Source: Tubulanus polymorphus
Lineage: Eukaryota; Nemertea; Palaeonemertea; Tubulaniformes; Tubulanidae
Assembly (NCBI RefSeq): GCF_964204645.1
Contig: NC_134028.1
Location: 18,760,153-18,824,152 of the forward strand
Reading direction: 5' to 3'
Length of the DNA stretch: 64,000 nucleotides
The translations under genes were made by a program, and so were the position numbers. The notes below the pieces were generated by a model that was not told the origin of the DNA, searched no databases, and saw only the letters and a program-made list of their open reading frames with translations. Below are positions 44,656 to 56,700 of the stretch, piece after piece (positions within the stretch are counted from its first letter, which is position 1; every line of letters starts with the position of its first letter).

Positions 44656-47600
44656 TTAACACGTTAGAATTCTTTTCATTATCTCATTCTCTTTTGTTTC
44701 TTCTCTTTTGAACTTTAGATATTCATCTAAATTACAACCATAAGCAACTGTATGAATTCCATCAACTAAAATATATCTTTTATCATCAAATGGGTTTAGA
44801 CTTACCTTTTCTATTTCTTCAATAAACATTTCGTGGTACTCAGATCTTAAACATTTCATCTTATGTTTTCTAACTTCTTTTTTGAATATACAATTGATGT
44901 AATCTTTGAAAAGAATATTCATTTCAACAACGCTTTTGGTAATTCCTTTCAATTTCTTTGATTCATGAGTTTTGGTTTTATGACTATACATTTTAGATCT
45001 AATACCAATGAATTCAATCATTTCTTCACCATCTAATTCATCCTTAAACTTCCCGGGTCGCTTTTTATTATCATTACTAAACAATTCATGATTTTTAGGA
45101 TAGTTACTAAAATCAAAATGATGTTTTAATGTTTTTAAATCATCAGTTATGTTATTAGTTTTTATCTTTAATATGTAAGAATCTGTATCAAAATATAATA
45201 TTTCAATATGTTTTTCTCCAGAATGAGGTTGTAATACATTATAATAGAATTCATACATTAATAACTTTGATAATTCTAAAACTGAAGCACCAACATAAAT
45301 TGGTTTATTAAATTTCATAGATGTTCTTCTCATTTTAACTGCAGCTAAATGTTCATCAAATATTCTGTTACCTATAAATTTAGGATATGTTTGTAAATGT
45401 CTAATTCTTTTACCATTACTAACCAACTCAATATCATTTCTATTTCTAATATTTTCACAAGTCTTACCATAGAATGCATTATTCATTATCTTGAAGAAAT
45501 CTTTCTCGAAATCAGTTTAAGCTTCAGTTCTCCGTTTGGTGTTAAAATCTATATATTTTTCTAACCATTTAGATTGACTGAATGAAATATATCTATGTAC
45601 TTTTTTTAGAATCATTCCTTGTTTTAGATAAAACTTTAACATTCTATAATGTACTACATAATTATATTTATCTTCTTGAGTTACCATTAACTTTTCTGTA
45701 TGAATATGATTTTCGGGTTTAATTCTTTTTTGATAATTTGATAATTCTTCATGAGTTACAGTTTTATGTTCTGGGCAGTATGCTAGATTTCTAGATTTAA
45801 ATTTAATATGTTCAGGATATTCTAAATCTACAACAAAAAAGTAACCAGTATCTTAATCATCTGCAATATCTAGAATTATTTTCTTCCAATCAAATTTGTC
45901 ATTATTTTCATGTTGTAAAACTTCACTTATTTCAAATACTCCATAAGGTTGTGGTTCCATCATTGCCCAACCATACAAATTATTTGCATCTATATATAAT
46001 AATTTATATCCGGGGTTATCATTTACATTGAAATATCTATCACCTAATACACCTGAAACTCCTCCTCTTATAGATTTTTCAAATAATAATAATTGATCTA
46101 TATTTGTTAACAAATCCATTTTTATATCTGTAAATTTTAAACCACAATCCCATGTTAAACCTGGTGATGAATAACAATGACAAGGATCAATGTTAAAATA
46201 TTTTAAGTTTACATCTCTAAACCTTTCAAATATATCAGTTAATAATAATACATCTGATTTTAAATATAAATCTACTAATTGCCCATGATTTTTCATTCCA
46301 AAATGATTCCAAATATTCAATATCCTATTATATACTTCATCTTTAACATATTTATTTTTTAATTCATCATAGAATTGTTCTTTCAATAATTCAGTTATAT
46401 TAAAATCATTATGATTTTTATAGAAAGAATATGGAATTGCGCCTTTATATCTCATTTATTGGAAATCATCATTATTTGGGTAGTGTTGCTATAATATTCT
46501 TATTTCATCATCAACTAATGATTTTGATAAGTTATCTAATGAACTATTTAAAAATCTATATGAATCTATGAATCTTAAGCATCCAAATTGGAATGATATA
46601 TAATTCTCAGATGTTCTAGCTAACATTTTAAATTTATAAGCTGGTATTTTGTCTTTTGATCTATTTGAATTTAATCTTTCTATTTCATTATTAATTTCTT
46701 CTGTTTTATGACATAGTTGCTTTATGAATAAATGTGCATCATATCCTGATAGATTATGAAATATAACTGGTACAAAGTTAATTTTCTTAGCTTGCAAGTT
46801 ACAATTTTCATGTGCAGCGCCTCTAAACTTTCCGTTCAAATGATTATGGTCTCTTACTTTTTTATCTTTATAATTAAATATCTTTTCACAATAATAACAT
46901 TTAGCTGTAAACACAAATTCTTCTTTATCTTCTTCTGTCATTATAATTTCTATATTTGTATTCAATAATTTACTAAATCTTATTTCATATTCAATTAATA
47001 AGTCACAAAAATGATTGATAACATTTTCATTTCTATAATGATAATATTCACTTTTAATTAGTTCTGGATAATCAGATTTAATATATAATCCGAAAGCTGC
47101 AGCAGTTTGATGAATCTTTTTAATAGTATTTGTTATTGGTGGTTCTTCTGAGAAATCATTTTCAGAATTTAATTTCTTTCTTTTGTAATATATTTCTTTT
47201 CCATCTTGATCAGTTAATTATTTATTTAATGATTCAAAATCTCCATATATAACAAATGGAACTTTATTTTTGTAATCATATTTTTTGAATTCTTATATTT
47301 TATCTTTTTCATTTGGTAAAACTAATTTACAATAATCATGATTTTCACATAATTGTTTACGATTTAATAATGCACTTTCAGTTCTGAATTTATGTAAACA
47401 TTTTCTACATAGATATATTTTATTATCAAAATCATTTTCTGATTTAAAAAATAAATCAATTCTTTTAATCCACATATAATGATTCTCATAATATAATATA
47501 TCTATAACATCGTTTGAATCATAATCTTTTGATAGATATAAAGGTTATAATGTATAATGTTTTATATTGTTACCTTTTGTTTTTGGTAATTTGATAAAAT

Positions 47601-48597
47601 CAAATACATTTATTCTTAAATTATTATCTCTTTCTATTTTTGGGATACTTTTAATTGTAACAGTATACTTATCTATCTTATAATTATTTTCAAATGGTTT
47701 ATAAGGAGTTAATCTATAAGTATGTTTATTATAATCTTCAACTGGGTGTAAACAACTTATAATTGTCCATAGAAAACATTTATCATCAAAATTTTGTACA
47801 TTTATAACAGCATTAGTTTTAAATGGTAGTTTAATATAACTCGCTGCTTCAATATCTGGTTCTTTATAATATGATACATTATTTTCATCTATTGGTTTTG
47901 ATTTAGTTAACTTATTATATTTTGTGTTATAAACATGTAAAGTCATAAATATTATTTCATCAAATATTAAACCTGATCCTTCAAAATATTTCTCTTCTAT
48001 TTTAGTTTTTACTTCATTATAACATTTATCTAATTTTTCATCTATATGTTGTTTAGATATAATATGTTGTGAATGAGAATTTATATTATATATTGGTTTA
48101 TCTTCAGATTTTATAAACTTTACTTAAGAAGATATATTAATTTTAGGATATTCAACATCTGTAATTATTTTTATAATATTTTTCATATTTTCTAAATGTT
48201 TTTTATTTTCTTCTAATGTTTTTCCTTTATGAAATTTAAACTCAATAGCTGCTGGACCAATATCACTTTTAAATGCTTCGGTTATCTCTATATCTTTTTT
48301 ATTATCTAATGAATTAATATAATTTCTTACATCTTCCATGTATGGTCTTTTATTGTTTAATTTATTTCTTATTCTTTTAATTATCTTATCTTTCTTATCA
48401 TTGTCATTATCAAAATAATCCTCACCTAAAATATCATTATTCTTATTTCTAATATGACTTTTAGTTTTTAAATGTTCATTATAATATCTTTTATCACTGA
48501 ATGATTGATTACATGTATCACATTTGTATGTTTCTTTTTCATTCTCTAATTCATCTAATTTAGTTTCTAATATATCATCTTTATATTCTAATTTCAA
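44656..48597 (-). pseudogene. protein-primed DNA polymerase B, copy B
   Basis: Inverted copy of 15,270-19,211. It keeps motif C as YFDTDS (near 45,185) and an Arg where copy A has TGA, and its C-terminal 276 codons are uninterrupted. TAA codons shared with copy A lie at 47,545, 47,293, 46,456, 45,853 and 45,517. Its own are a TAA near 47,219 and one at 48,124. The zinc segment VRDHNHLNGKFRGAAHE is complete near 46,830. Confidence 0.95.
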
Positions 48598-48644
48598 CTT
48601 ATTCTCTAAATGTGTTTTAGTTTTATTGTGTCTTGCTTTTAGTT

Positions 48645-49043
48645 GTTTAGTTGTTCTAGGTTAAAGGTTGAATGGTCGAGTTCATTAAAAACAAATATTA
48701 AAAGTAATTTAAAACTATAATATATTCTCATAGCCGTGTGTATTTTAGTTAAAAAATAGAATAATTATTATTATTTAAATATATTTGATTATATGAATTT
48801 GTGTATTGTAAATAAATCAATTGGTCGCGGAGCGGAGCGGTAGCGAAGCGGAGCGACCAATTGATTTAATACAATATGCTTTTAAAATTTAAATTATTAA
48901 TATCTTAGAATAAATATTTAGTTATAATATAAAATGCACACGGCTATGAAAATATATTATAGTTTTAAATTACTTTTAATATTATGTTTTTAATGAGCTC
49001 GACCGTTCGACCTTTGGCCTAGAACAACTAAACCCCTATTACT
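48645..49043 (-). repeat. outer right terminal repeat (copied left end)
   Basis: Same order as the left end read in reverse: type-2 arm, stem (48,813-48,828), loop, stem (48,853-48,868), type-1 arm, CCCCTATTACT. The sequence inward of it is left-end (polymerase) sequence, not right-end sequence. Confidence 0.9.
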
Positions 49044-49049
49044 ATCAGT
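49044..49049. other. target-site duplication ATCAGT (right)
   Basis: Matches 14,818-14,823. Confidence 0.9.
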
Positions 49050-50507
49050 GGAGCCGAGGTCGGGCCCGGCATGCTAAAAAAAAAATTAATACACGAATAA
49101 AAAATGCGAAAACGTTGTCAGAAATTGATTTAATCATGTAGGATGTAAAATCGTAGGAAAGGTTGGCGAGCCGTATTTGACGCGGTTTTTGGTTTACCTT
49201 TGTCAGCGATATGAAGTTGGCATTGAGCCAATTCATTTAAAATCGCGGTACGTTTTTTTATGTGAACATTTGTTTCATTGGTTCTCGGCTTAAACGACGT
49301 GTAATCGATGCGATTGAAGACATGGCGAACCTCCGTCGATGACGTGGTCAACTGAGTTAAAATTCTACGCGGTAAAATTCTTTACTCTCGCGTATAAAAT
49401 TGCAATGACCTCGATTGGGAGGCGTTGTCTCTACGAGCGAATGTGATTGGCTGTTTTTGGGATTTACGGGAATTACCGGCGCTACTAAAATAATTATGGG
49501 AAAGCCATAGAATGACGAACGTTTCATTGGACTAGGTGCCGTATATGTGCGAATTTCAAATGCTCATTGCAGGTGATAATGTAATTATTATCCGCCATAG
49601 GTATTGTTTCTTTTTAATACCCGTTGATTGATTTGATTGGCATTGAAGTGTAAGCGAACATTCACTAACACAAGGCCTCCACGCGTGCGCGCGGAAATCA
49701 TTAGATCAGACTGTTGCACACACAAACACACGCGCGTACAGTATAATACACTACTATAGTGATACTGTAACTCTGCTTGCTGGCGAATTTGACATTTAAT
49801 CAGCAGAAGATGAGCGCTGTGTTTTCTGTTTGATAGAATCTGTAATAAATTGTAATTTTTTGTGACCTGAAAATACTAAGCAGCAAACTATAGGTATAGG
49901 TCGAAGTCTGAATATTGTAGTGGTAAATTCCAGGATTTAAAACGATCCAATACGCCGATTTCTTACTGCACCAGTATTTTAGCTTCCGCGGCCATACATT
50001 CAGCCACCCTCTGATATGTGACATCATATGAATTTTATTTGAATATTTTTTCATATTATAAAAAAATATTTCTTTGAAAATATGAAATAGTTTCCATGCC
50101 GCGCCTACCTGTACCCTACGAAATTTTTGATGAGGACCGTAAACAAATGTATATCTTTGGTCTTTTGACTACAAAATAATCCTTTAAGAAAGATAAAATA
50201 GAATATTTAAACTTGTAGAACTTTGAAGTCACGAATTAAATAGATTTTTCAAGCAATGCCCTTACCCCAAACAACCTCTAGCTTTCAAGGTAAACCACAC
50301 TTTGCCCATGGGCAATTTATGTTTGTAGGTTATGTTGATAGCCGCGAACGCTGATACAGCAAGTGCAGCGCACGGGTGTGGATTTCGTTACCAACTGAAT
50401 GTCGAGCATGCGCACTGCAAACAAAATGGCAGAAACTCTCTTGTGAGAAAAAAAATCGCTTACCACTGGTGGAAGCCAGTTCATTAACCATACTGGACCC
50501 CTGGCAA

Positions 50508-50636
50508 GTGAGGGTTTCCGTTTGACTGGTACCCGCATGATCCGGCGGCCCACTTCAAAACTTATATCAAAACTAATATCTCGGAATTTAAAGCAATTTT
50601 TTAGCCGGCTCTTCTAAATCAATTGATACAAATAGA
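50508..50636 (-). repeat. dispersed repeat, right copy
   Basis: Inverted relative of 14,147-14,258, about 75-80 percent similar by eye. Confidence 0.7.
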
Positions 50637-51700
50637 TCCACGTTCATCGGCGTCAATATCTGATATCAAAACACCTCGCTTTAATATATATGATGGTAAC
50701 CCAGATGGGGCCCCATGTACTTGGGGCCCAACCCGCTACCCCATGTTTCACAGAAACCCGCATGTTGCTAGAGACATTTTTGACAATGTTTTCATTCAGT
50801 GAGAGTACATGAAGTAATGATTCCTCGGTCTGGTGTTAGTGAATGCCATGAAAAAAATAGAAATGTTGCATGCCGTGTCAATATTTCCAAAAGTTCATGT
50901 TACCTGCCAGGTCATTTCCAGGGATATCGAAAATGAGAAACAAGGTATCATTTTTGTTGCCTTAGGTGCGTGCATCATATACAATCCATACCAGGCGTAG
51001 GGGTCTTCTTGGTTTTACATAAACAGAATTGTCTCCCGCTTTTGAGAGAATAACCTGAGAGTTCGTTTTTTTTTGCCAGGGAAATAAATAAAAAAAATCA
51101 CAAAATAATGCTTTTCACAACAAGTATTCCTTTTATTATAACTTTTCACAATTGAGTATATCAAAAACATTGGTAACTATAGTTTTTAACACAAACAAGT
51201 GATATGGCAGTCAACTTACTTCTTTAACTGAGTAAAAATGAGTTGCTATAGATTCCAATGTTCTTTTCTTATAATCATACATATATGATATAGCACAGTC
51301 TATTGTACAAATCGGTTGCTTATTATGAATGGTCGAGTTACATATTATATTATATCACATCATAGTTTTCAATATCACATTTTACTTACATGTGTACTTG
51401 CCAGGGTTCGCAATAATTATGTAAGGTGGCCGATGATCGCAAAAATGATCAATTCTACACTTGAAAAAGTGTGTGATGATAATACAGTCAAGCTTAAATT
51501 ATTTTTTTCTAATACAAAATCAGTGAAATCCGAATTATGAAGGTATCACCAATCATCTATGGCAGCTGGGAATGTCAGTCAAATCAAACCATAAAATTGT
51601 ACAGTTAACCTCGCCTTACTCACCATGGCCAATTCGAACAAAAACAAAATAATTTTTCTGATTTCCAATCGACGTTAGGCAAGGTGTACTGTAACACTGA

Positions 51701-51923
51701 AGGCTAAACAAAAATTATACCTTGTTTCTACGCAGCGGCCGGGTCATTTTTGTAAAATACATGTATGATAAAATTTGTAAACAGTTCATTTCTATAGCGG
51801 CCTGGTCTGTTATGGTAAAATTGGTCACGATTTAAAATAAGTAATGTATATAGTAGATAGGCGGCCGGCCGAGCCAACTTTTAAGCTCAGCAGAGCGGAG
51901 AAACAAGGTATCAATTTTTAGCC
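51701..51923. mobile_element. small MITE
   Basis: About 223 bp with ends GGCTAAACAAAAATTATACC and an inverted relative near 51,894-51,923; the inner part of both arms is ATACCTTGTTTCT. A third single copy of this arm (GAGAAACAAGGTATCA) lies near 50,935. Confidence 0.55.
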
Positions 51924-52947
51924 CAAGTTCTAATATATACATGTAAATTAATGGATACTGAACTAGAGGACCAAAGGTTCCATGGTCTGAGATCCTGTTT
52001 TCATAAAATTAATGAAAATATATTTCTACTGTTAATTATGCAGATTATTTATTCATACAAGTCTCGAGAGCTATAATGAGCAACCACTTCTCCGTAACTC
52101 GTATTAGGACTTTAATGTAAGGCTTGACTGCATATGATAGCACTAGACATTTATTTATCTGAAATTTGGTAAATCTACTTTCAAACAAAGAATAGATAAA
52201 TGCAGACTGATTTCTCAACAGCTCTACCTGTTTCAGGCCGTTACCGAGTGGGGATTAGGGGGATTTCGGAAAATGAAAGCGATCCATTCTAAAATGATTC
52301 AATCAGGTAGCTGGGAACTTCATATTCTAGGTGCGGAAATAGGCCTTTTTATCGGTAAAAAGTCCCCTTTTTCTTGAAAAAGAACGGCCCCTTAAAATAA
52401 TGCTCGGCACGGGCCTGTGGTTAGGTCTCACGAACCGTGTCAAGACGCCAAGTGCTACGGTCGTAACATAAAACATACACGTAATTTCATTAAACACATA
52501 CTGACATATTAGTGTACTTGGATACAGCTATTATTTAATTTCAACAATGTTTGACCCTGTTTGTTCGCAAAAAGCTCAGAGACTATGATATGGAAGACGG
52601 TATTATTATTGAATGCTTTTATTACAATCGGTGAAACATGACATGAGATTGCTCAGTGGATCACAATGTCATTTCAATCACAGATTAAATTACCCTGACC
52701 TCTTGAAGGTTAAACTTTGTAACCTCACTGAGCTCGAATTTACACCACAGCATCAACTTTGATCAGTTTCGTAAAACCTCTAAACCGCGGTTCAATTCCT
52801 TGATCACTGGATAAGAGGTTAACTCTAGGCACCTTGAACATGGTATGGCACTTGGTATGTGTGCCGTACGAAAGTTTAGCATTAGAGTATTGTCACCGTG
52901 TAACACCAGTTTCACTTGAATTTTGTTCAGAAAAAAACGTTGTAAAT

Positions 52948-53793
52948 TCAAACCGCTGTACCCTGACCTTGTTCAAGCGCTGCAAGAATATTTGTTTTTA
53001 ACCGCACGTACAAACGTCCTTTAGTCCATGGATTCTGTAATTGTAAAGGCTGATAATCATCTCTTAAAACACGTTCTCGCGCTCCAATTACAGCGACTAG
53101 ACAAAACTCATCCAACTGTTCATCGCTGTAATATGGAGCATTCACATTTTTCACACGAATGGCTCGGTTCAACTGCTGTACGACTAATTCGACCACTTCC
53201 CGCGACGTCGTACGCGGAGTCACGTGCAGTTTTACGCTTGTCGTTTTGCTTAATCCCGTATCATAAGCTGCGTAAATGCGTAGTACTCCCGGTATAGAGC
53301 GACTAACACTGGCGGTAGCATTACTACTAATGCTGCTCGCGCTCAGTAAACTAGATGAACTGTCCTTACTGCTATACAGCGACGAACTATCGTCTGTCAT
53401 ACTATGTGAACTGTAACCGCTCGTGACACTAGTATCGCCGATATTTTCTATGGCTTCTATATCACTGTTGATACTGTTCTCTTTTGAATTTATACTATGT
53501 CCGTCCATGTTAAAATCGGCTGAATTACGATCACTATGGTATCCTAAATCACTGGCGCTCGATGTAACAATGTCAATATCCCGACGGTACATTTCGGGAG
53601 AATGGTCAGGAGTAGCGGGAGGCGCGTAGAGCACTCCAAGTGGTATTCCGCCGCGAATGTTTTTATCTCGACCATACGAGATTATGTCCATAGTCCATCT
53701 CATTCCCTTCCAGATCCCCTCTAAACGACTTTGACAATTTGATAATTTTTCCAAACGATCCTTCGCATCAGCAATCTCTTCATCAGAAAATGC
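52948..53793 (-). CDS. ANKFN1: ANKFN1-like last exon, Ras-associating domain
   Basis: Begins AFSDEEIADAKDRLEKL, then GIWKGMRWTMDI, GIPLGVLYAPPATPDHSPEM, a Ser-rich stretch, and a Ras-associating-type domain (GVLRIYAAYDTGLSKTTSVK, FCLVAVIGARERVLRDDYQP, RLYVRLKTN). It ends ..QGQGTAV and TGA at 52,948-52,950. A possible donor (ACAAG|GTCAGG) just before the stop would allow a further exon downstream, so the C-terminus is not certain. Confidence 0.88.
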   Translation of the reverse strand, partial: AFSDEEIADAKDRLEKLSNCQSRLEGIWKGMRWTMDIISYGRDKNIRGGIPLGVLYAPPATPDHSPEMYRRDIDIVTSSASDLGYHSDRNSADFNMDGHSINSKENSINSDIEAIENIGDTSVTSGYSSHSMTDDSSSLYSSKDSSSSLLSASSISSNATASVSRSIPGVLRIYAAYDTGLSKTTSVKLHVTPRTTSREVVELVVQQLNRAIRVKNVNAPYYSDEQLDEFCLVAVIGARERVLRDDYQPLQLQNPWTKGRLYVRLKTNILAALEQGQGTAV

Positions 53794-56700
53794 CTGAAAT
53801 TGTAGAAAAAAAAACAGAATGATATACAGAAGGGGCTGATATTAGTGATATATAAGTACACAAGTATTTTAGCTCAACTTAGCCCACCCAAAAATTCAAT
53901 CAAGGCAAATAAAGATTAAAAGATATTCCCAGGGATTAGGTATAAGCTTGCTATAACACCAGCCACCGTACTATAACGAATATGGCGGTAAACGAATGTT
54001 TACATACTTATTTCATAGGCCGTACATCCTTGATAGAGAATCGGCCGTAAACACGCAGTCTAAAAAAGGCTCCGCACACGAGCGCATTTTGCGTACGCAT
54101 TTAGCGCAGAAATACGGCGCCCGCACACGAGCCGAAAACTACGCTCAGCAAAGGGAGCTGTGGTAAGCATGTATGCGTTATACACCATATTTACTGCATA
54201 TCTGCACCATTTACTCGTGACTTTTTATTGCCCTTGTCAAATCTATTTGAATATACAGATTTTCTGTTCTTATTACATCTACATCGGCATTAAAAGTCTT
54301 GCAAGGGGAAACTTTGTGATTTTGATAATTTAAGTAATCCCATATCATAAAGACAGTGTGATATTCATGTCATAAATCAGTGTTTTTCTAGCACACTAGC
54401 CGCTATCATCAGTTTTTGAGTAATGACGCATGCGCATTGACGACGAATGAAACGCAAATAGCGCTAATAGCCCCGCACACGAGCCGAAAACTGCGCTGTG
54501 CCATTTGCGTACGCAGTTTTCGGCTCGTGTGCGGGGGGGGGCCTTTTCGAGCGCATTTTGTCGTTCGCCAAATATCTATCATGATTGATATTTTTGACGC
54601 AGCGCCAACTGCGCTCTCGTGTGCGGGCAACTCAGCGCTATTTGCGTTTCATTCGTCGTCAATGCGCATGCGTCATTACTCAAAAACTGATGCATTTGAA
54701 ACATATGATAAATCGGGACCGTGTTTCAGACGTGTGGCCGCGGCCGGGCCGGGGCCGTGTTTCAGACCCTACCAAATGCGTACGCATTTTGCGCAGCGCT
54801 AAATGCGTACGCAAAATTCGCTTGGGTGCGGGGGGCCTTTAGATACACTTAGATATGAATGAACCGTTTAGAGCAAAATGGTCGGTGAAATGTGAATTAG
54901 GCGTTATTACTCCTGACTTCAGTTGACTGAGCGAATAAGTCCCATATCACTTCAATGGGAAATGTACGTACCTCCCTTAGAGCCTGTTGTGATAAATGCA
55001 TATCCATCTCTAAAATTGATGATAATCGTGAGTATCGACTAATAAACTCATTCTCATATGCGCTCATGTGCACTGAAAAAGACAAAAATTGTAATAAATC
55101 AGATTTAGCTGAGAAAGTGATCAGAACATTTCGGCAATGAGTTTCACATGCAATAAAAACCGATTAAGATCTAGTAAAGCTCTAAGTAAAGCTCTTTTGT
55201 CAGACAAGATTAGCAATGTAACTAGGGGTTCGGGATACCGTTCCCAATTTAGAAAGTGGTCAGAAATGCTTGCCAATCTGACAATTCAATGCCCCTGGTT
55301 AACATACATGTAGAGATCAATGACTTTGAAACTCGTCACAATCGTAGAACATGTCATAACCAACAACTTCGCAATTGTACATCAAAGCGTATCGAAAACT
55401 TCCCACAATACCTAGATTCTGTCCACAGATGACCGACGAAGAGTGAACGCATTAGCCAGCTGGAAATTAAGTCCAAAATGGGTAAAAAACGTAGGACCAG
55501 TTGTCCTACGGACCAATCAACTGGGGCCAATTTTCCAGATATGGAATAATTTGACACTTACCTATCTCAAAGACTTGCACAGGTAGAGCAATAGATCCAT
55601 GTTGACCACAGAAATCCTCCGAGTAACACGGTACTGAACACACAGATTCAACCGGTGGTAATAATATTACAAACGAACATTCACTCGATAATTCAATCAC
55701 CTCAACGTCATACATTCGATGACTGATCGCTTCGTCATCACTGATGCCAAGTTTACTCAACAATCGATGGCATGACGATATTAATTGTTCTTGGAAATCA
55801 AGTTGAGCATTACTCGGTAATCCTTTCTGGATATCTTTTACGCATAGATGTTGCAGCAATTCCCATTCTTCCCTAAACAGATAGTAATTAACATTAGATA
55901 ATCATGCATGAACAAGAAAAAAACATGATATTTTATAGCCGTACAACAGCTGGTCTCGGTTCAATAAGTTTAAAATAAAAAATTATATACATCTTAAAGT
56001 TTCATAGTGGGATTTCTATCAATTAACAGTATTTCTAATCATACTGAACCAATAGCTCCATGTAGATGCAATATCACCTATTATGATAAATTGTTTGTGC
56101 AAAGATAATTCTACAGAACCAAAATCACGCTTCAGGTTTTTGCACAATAATATCTGTTGTGTGTACGCTTAGTGTCATAAAATTGCTACCGGTTAAATAT
56201 TCTGTTTATATCAGCGACTTACTTCGATACATTAGAATTATCCCGTATTTTCACGTTCGGCAACATATTTGGTGACTCCTGTGGCACCAAAACTTTGATC
56301 AAATCGACTGTACTTTGTAATTTCAAGTAACCCAAATAGAGCCCTTTCATCAGTGTTTTCTTGCTACATTTATGATAGTCGATCATTTCCTACAAATAGA
56401 ATTCAATTCTGATTCAAACAAATACACATACCCGTACCCTGTCACAGGGTATTTGCTTTGTAGAGCGATACTATAGAAATGATAGCATCATTTTGGGACC
56501 GTAAACCTTTTATTTGACGTAAAATCGCTATGATAGAAATACCATACATTCGTGGATTATTTTGACGCTTTTTTATGTGTGTCACTTCGGTATTTTTGGC
56601 AACTTAATAATACAAGGTATAGATAATCGATGATTCTGAGCAAGTCCTCGTTAATCATCAATCATTGGCTTAGGCGTCCGTAGCCACATCTGTTTTTTTT

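Larger units (their letters stand above)
14824..49043. mobile_element. Polinton/Maverick-type element with inverted duplication
   Basis: A 34,220-bp unit starting AGTAATAGGGG and ending CCCCTATTACT, with 6-bp ATCAGT direct repeats outside. It encodes the Polinton hallmarks: protein-primed family B polymerase, retroviral-type integrase with chromodomain, packaging ATPase and capsid-like proteins. The original element spans 14,824 to the right terminal repeat at 39,467. Copy B (39,701-49,043) is a secondary inverted copy of 14,824-22,706. Later insertions are the Helitron, a 1.16-kb transposon and a solo LTR. The original length without insertions would be roughly 17.5 kb, within the usual 15-20 kb. 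AT content is far higher than the surrounding host DNA. Gene damage shows it is inactive. Confidence 0.92.
49050..52947. other. gene-free stretch downstream of the host gene
   Basis: No gene supported. A short minus-strand open segment around 52,760-52,880 reads MFKVPRVNLLSSDQG and could be an alternative last exon of the host gene, but the splice sites are weak. Two repeats are listed separately. Confidence 0.4.

Noticed and set aside
39467-49043. Copy B as an independent Polinton insertion
   Set aside because: Its two flanks do not match each other, while its outer flank matches that of copy A; its inner end lacks half of a terminal repeat.
49130-49351. Short minus-strand frames just outside the Polinton
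   Set aside because: Overlapping frames of similar size with no motif; taken as chance.
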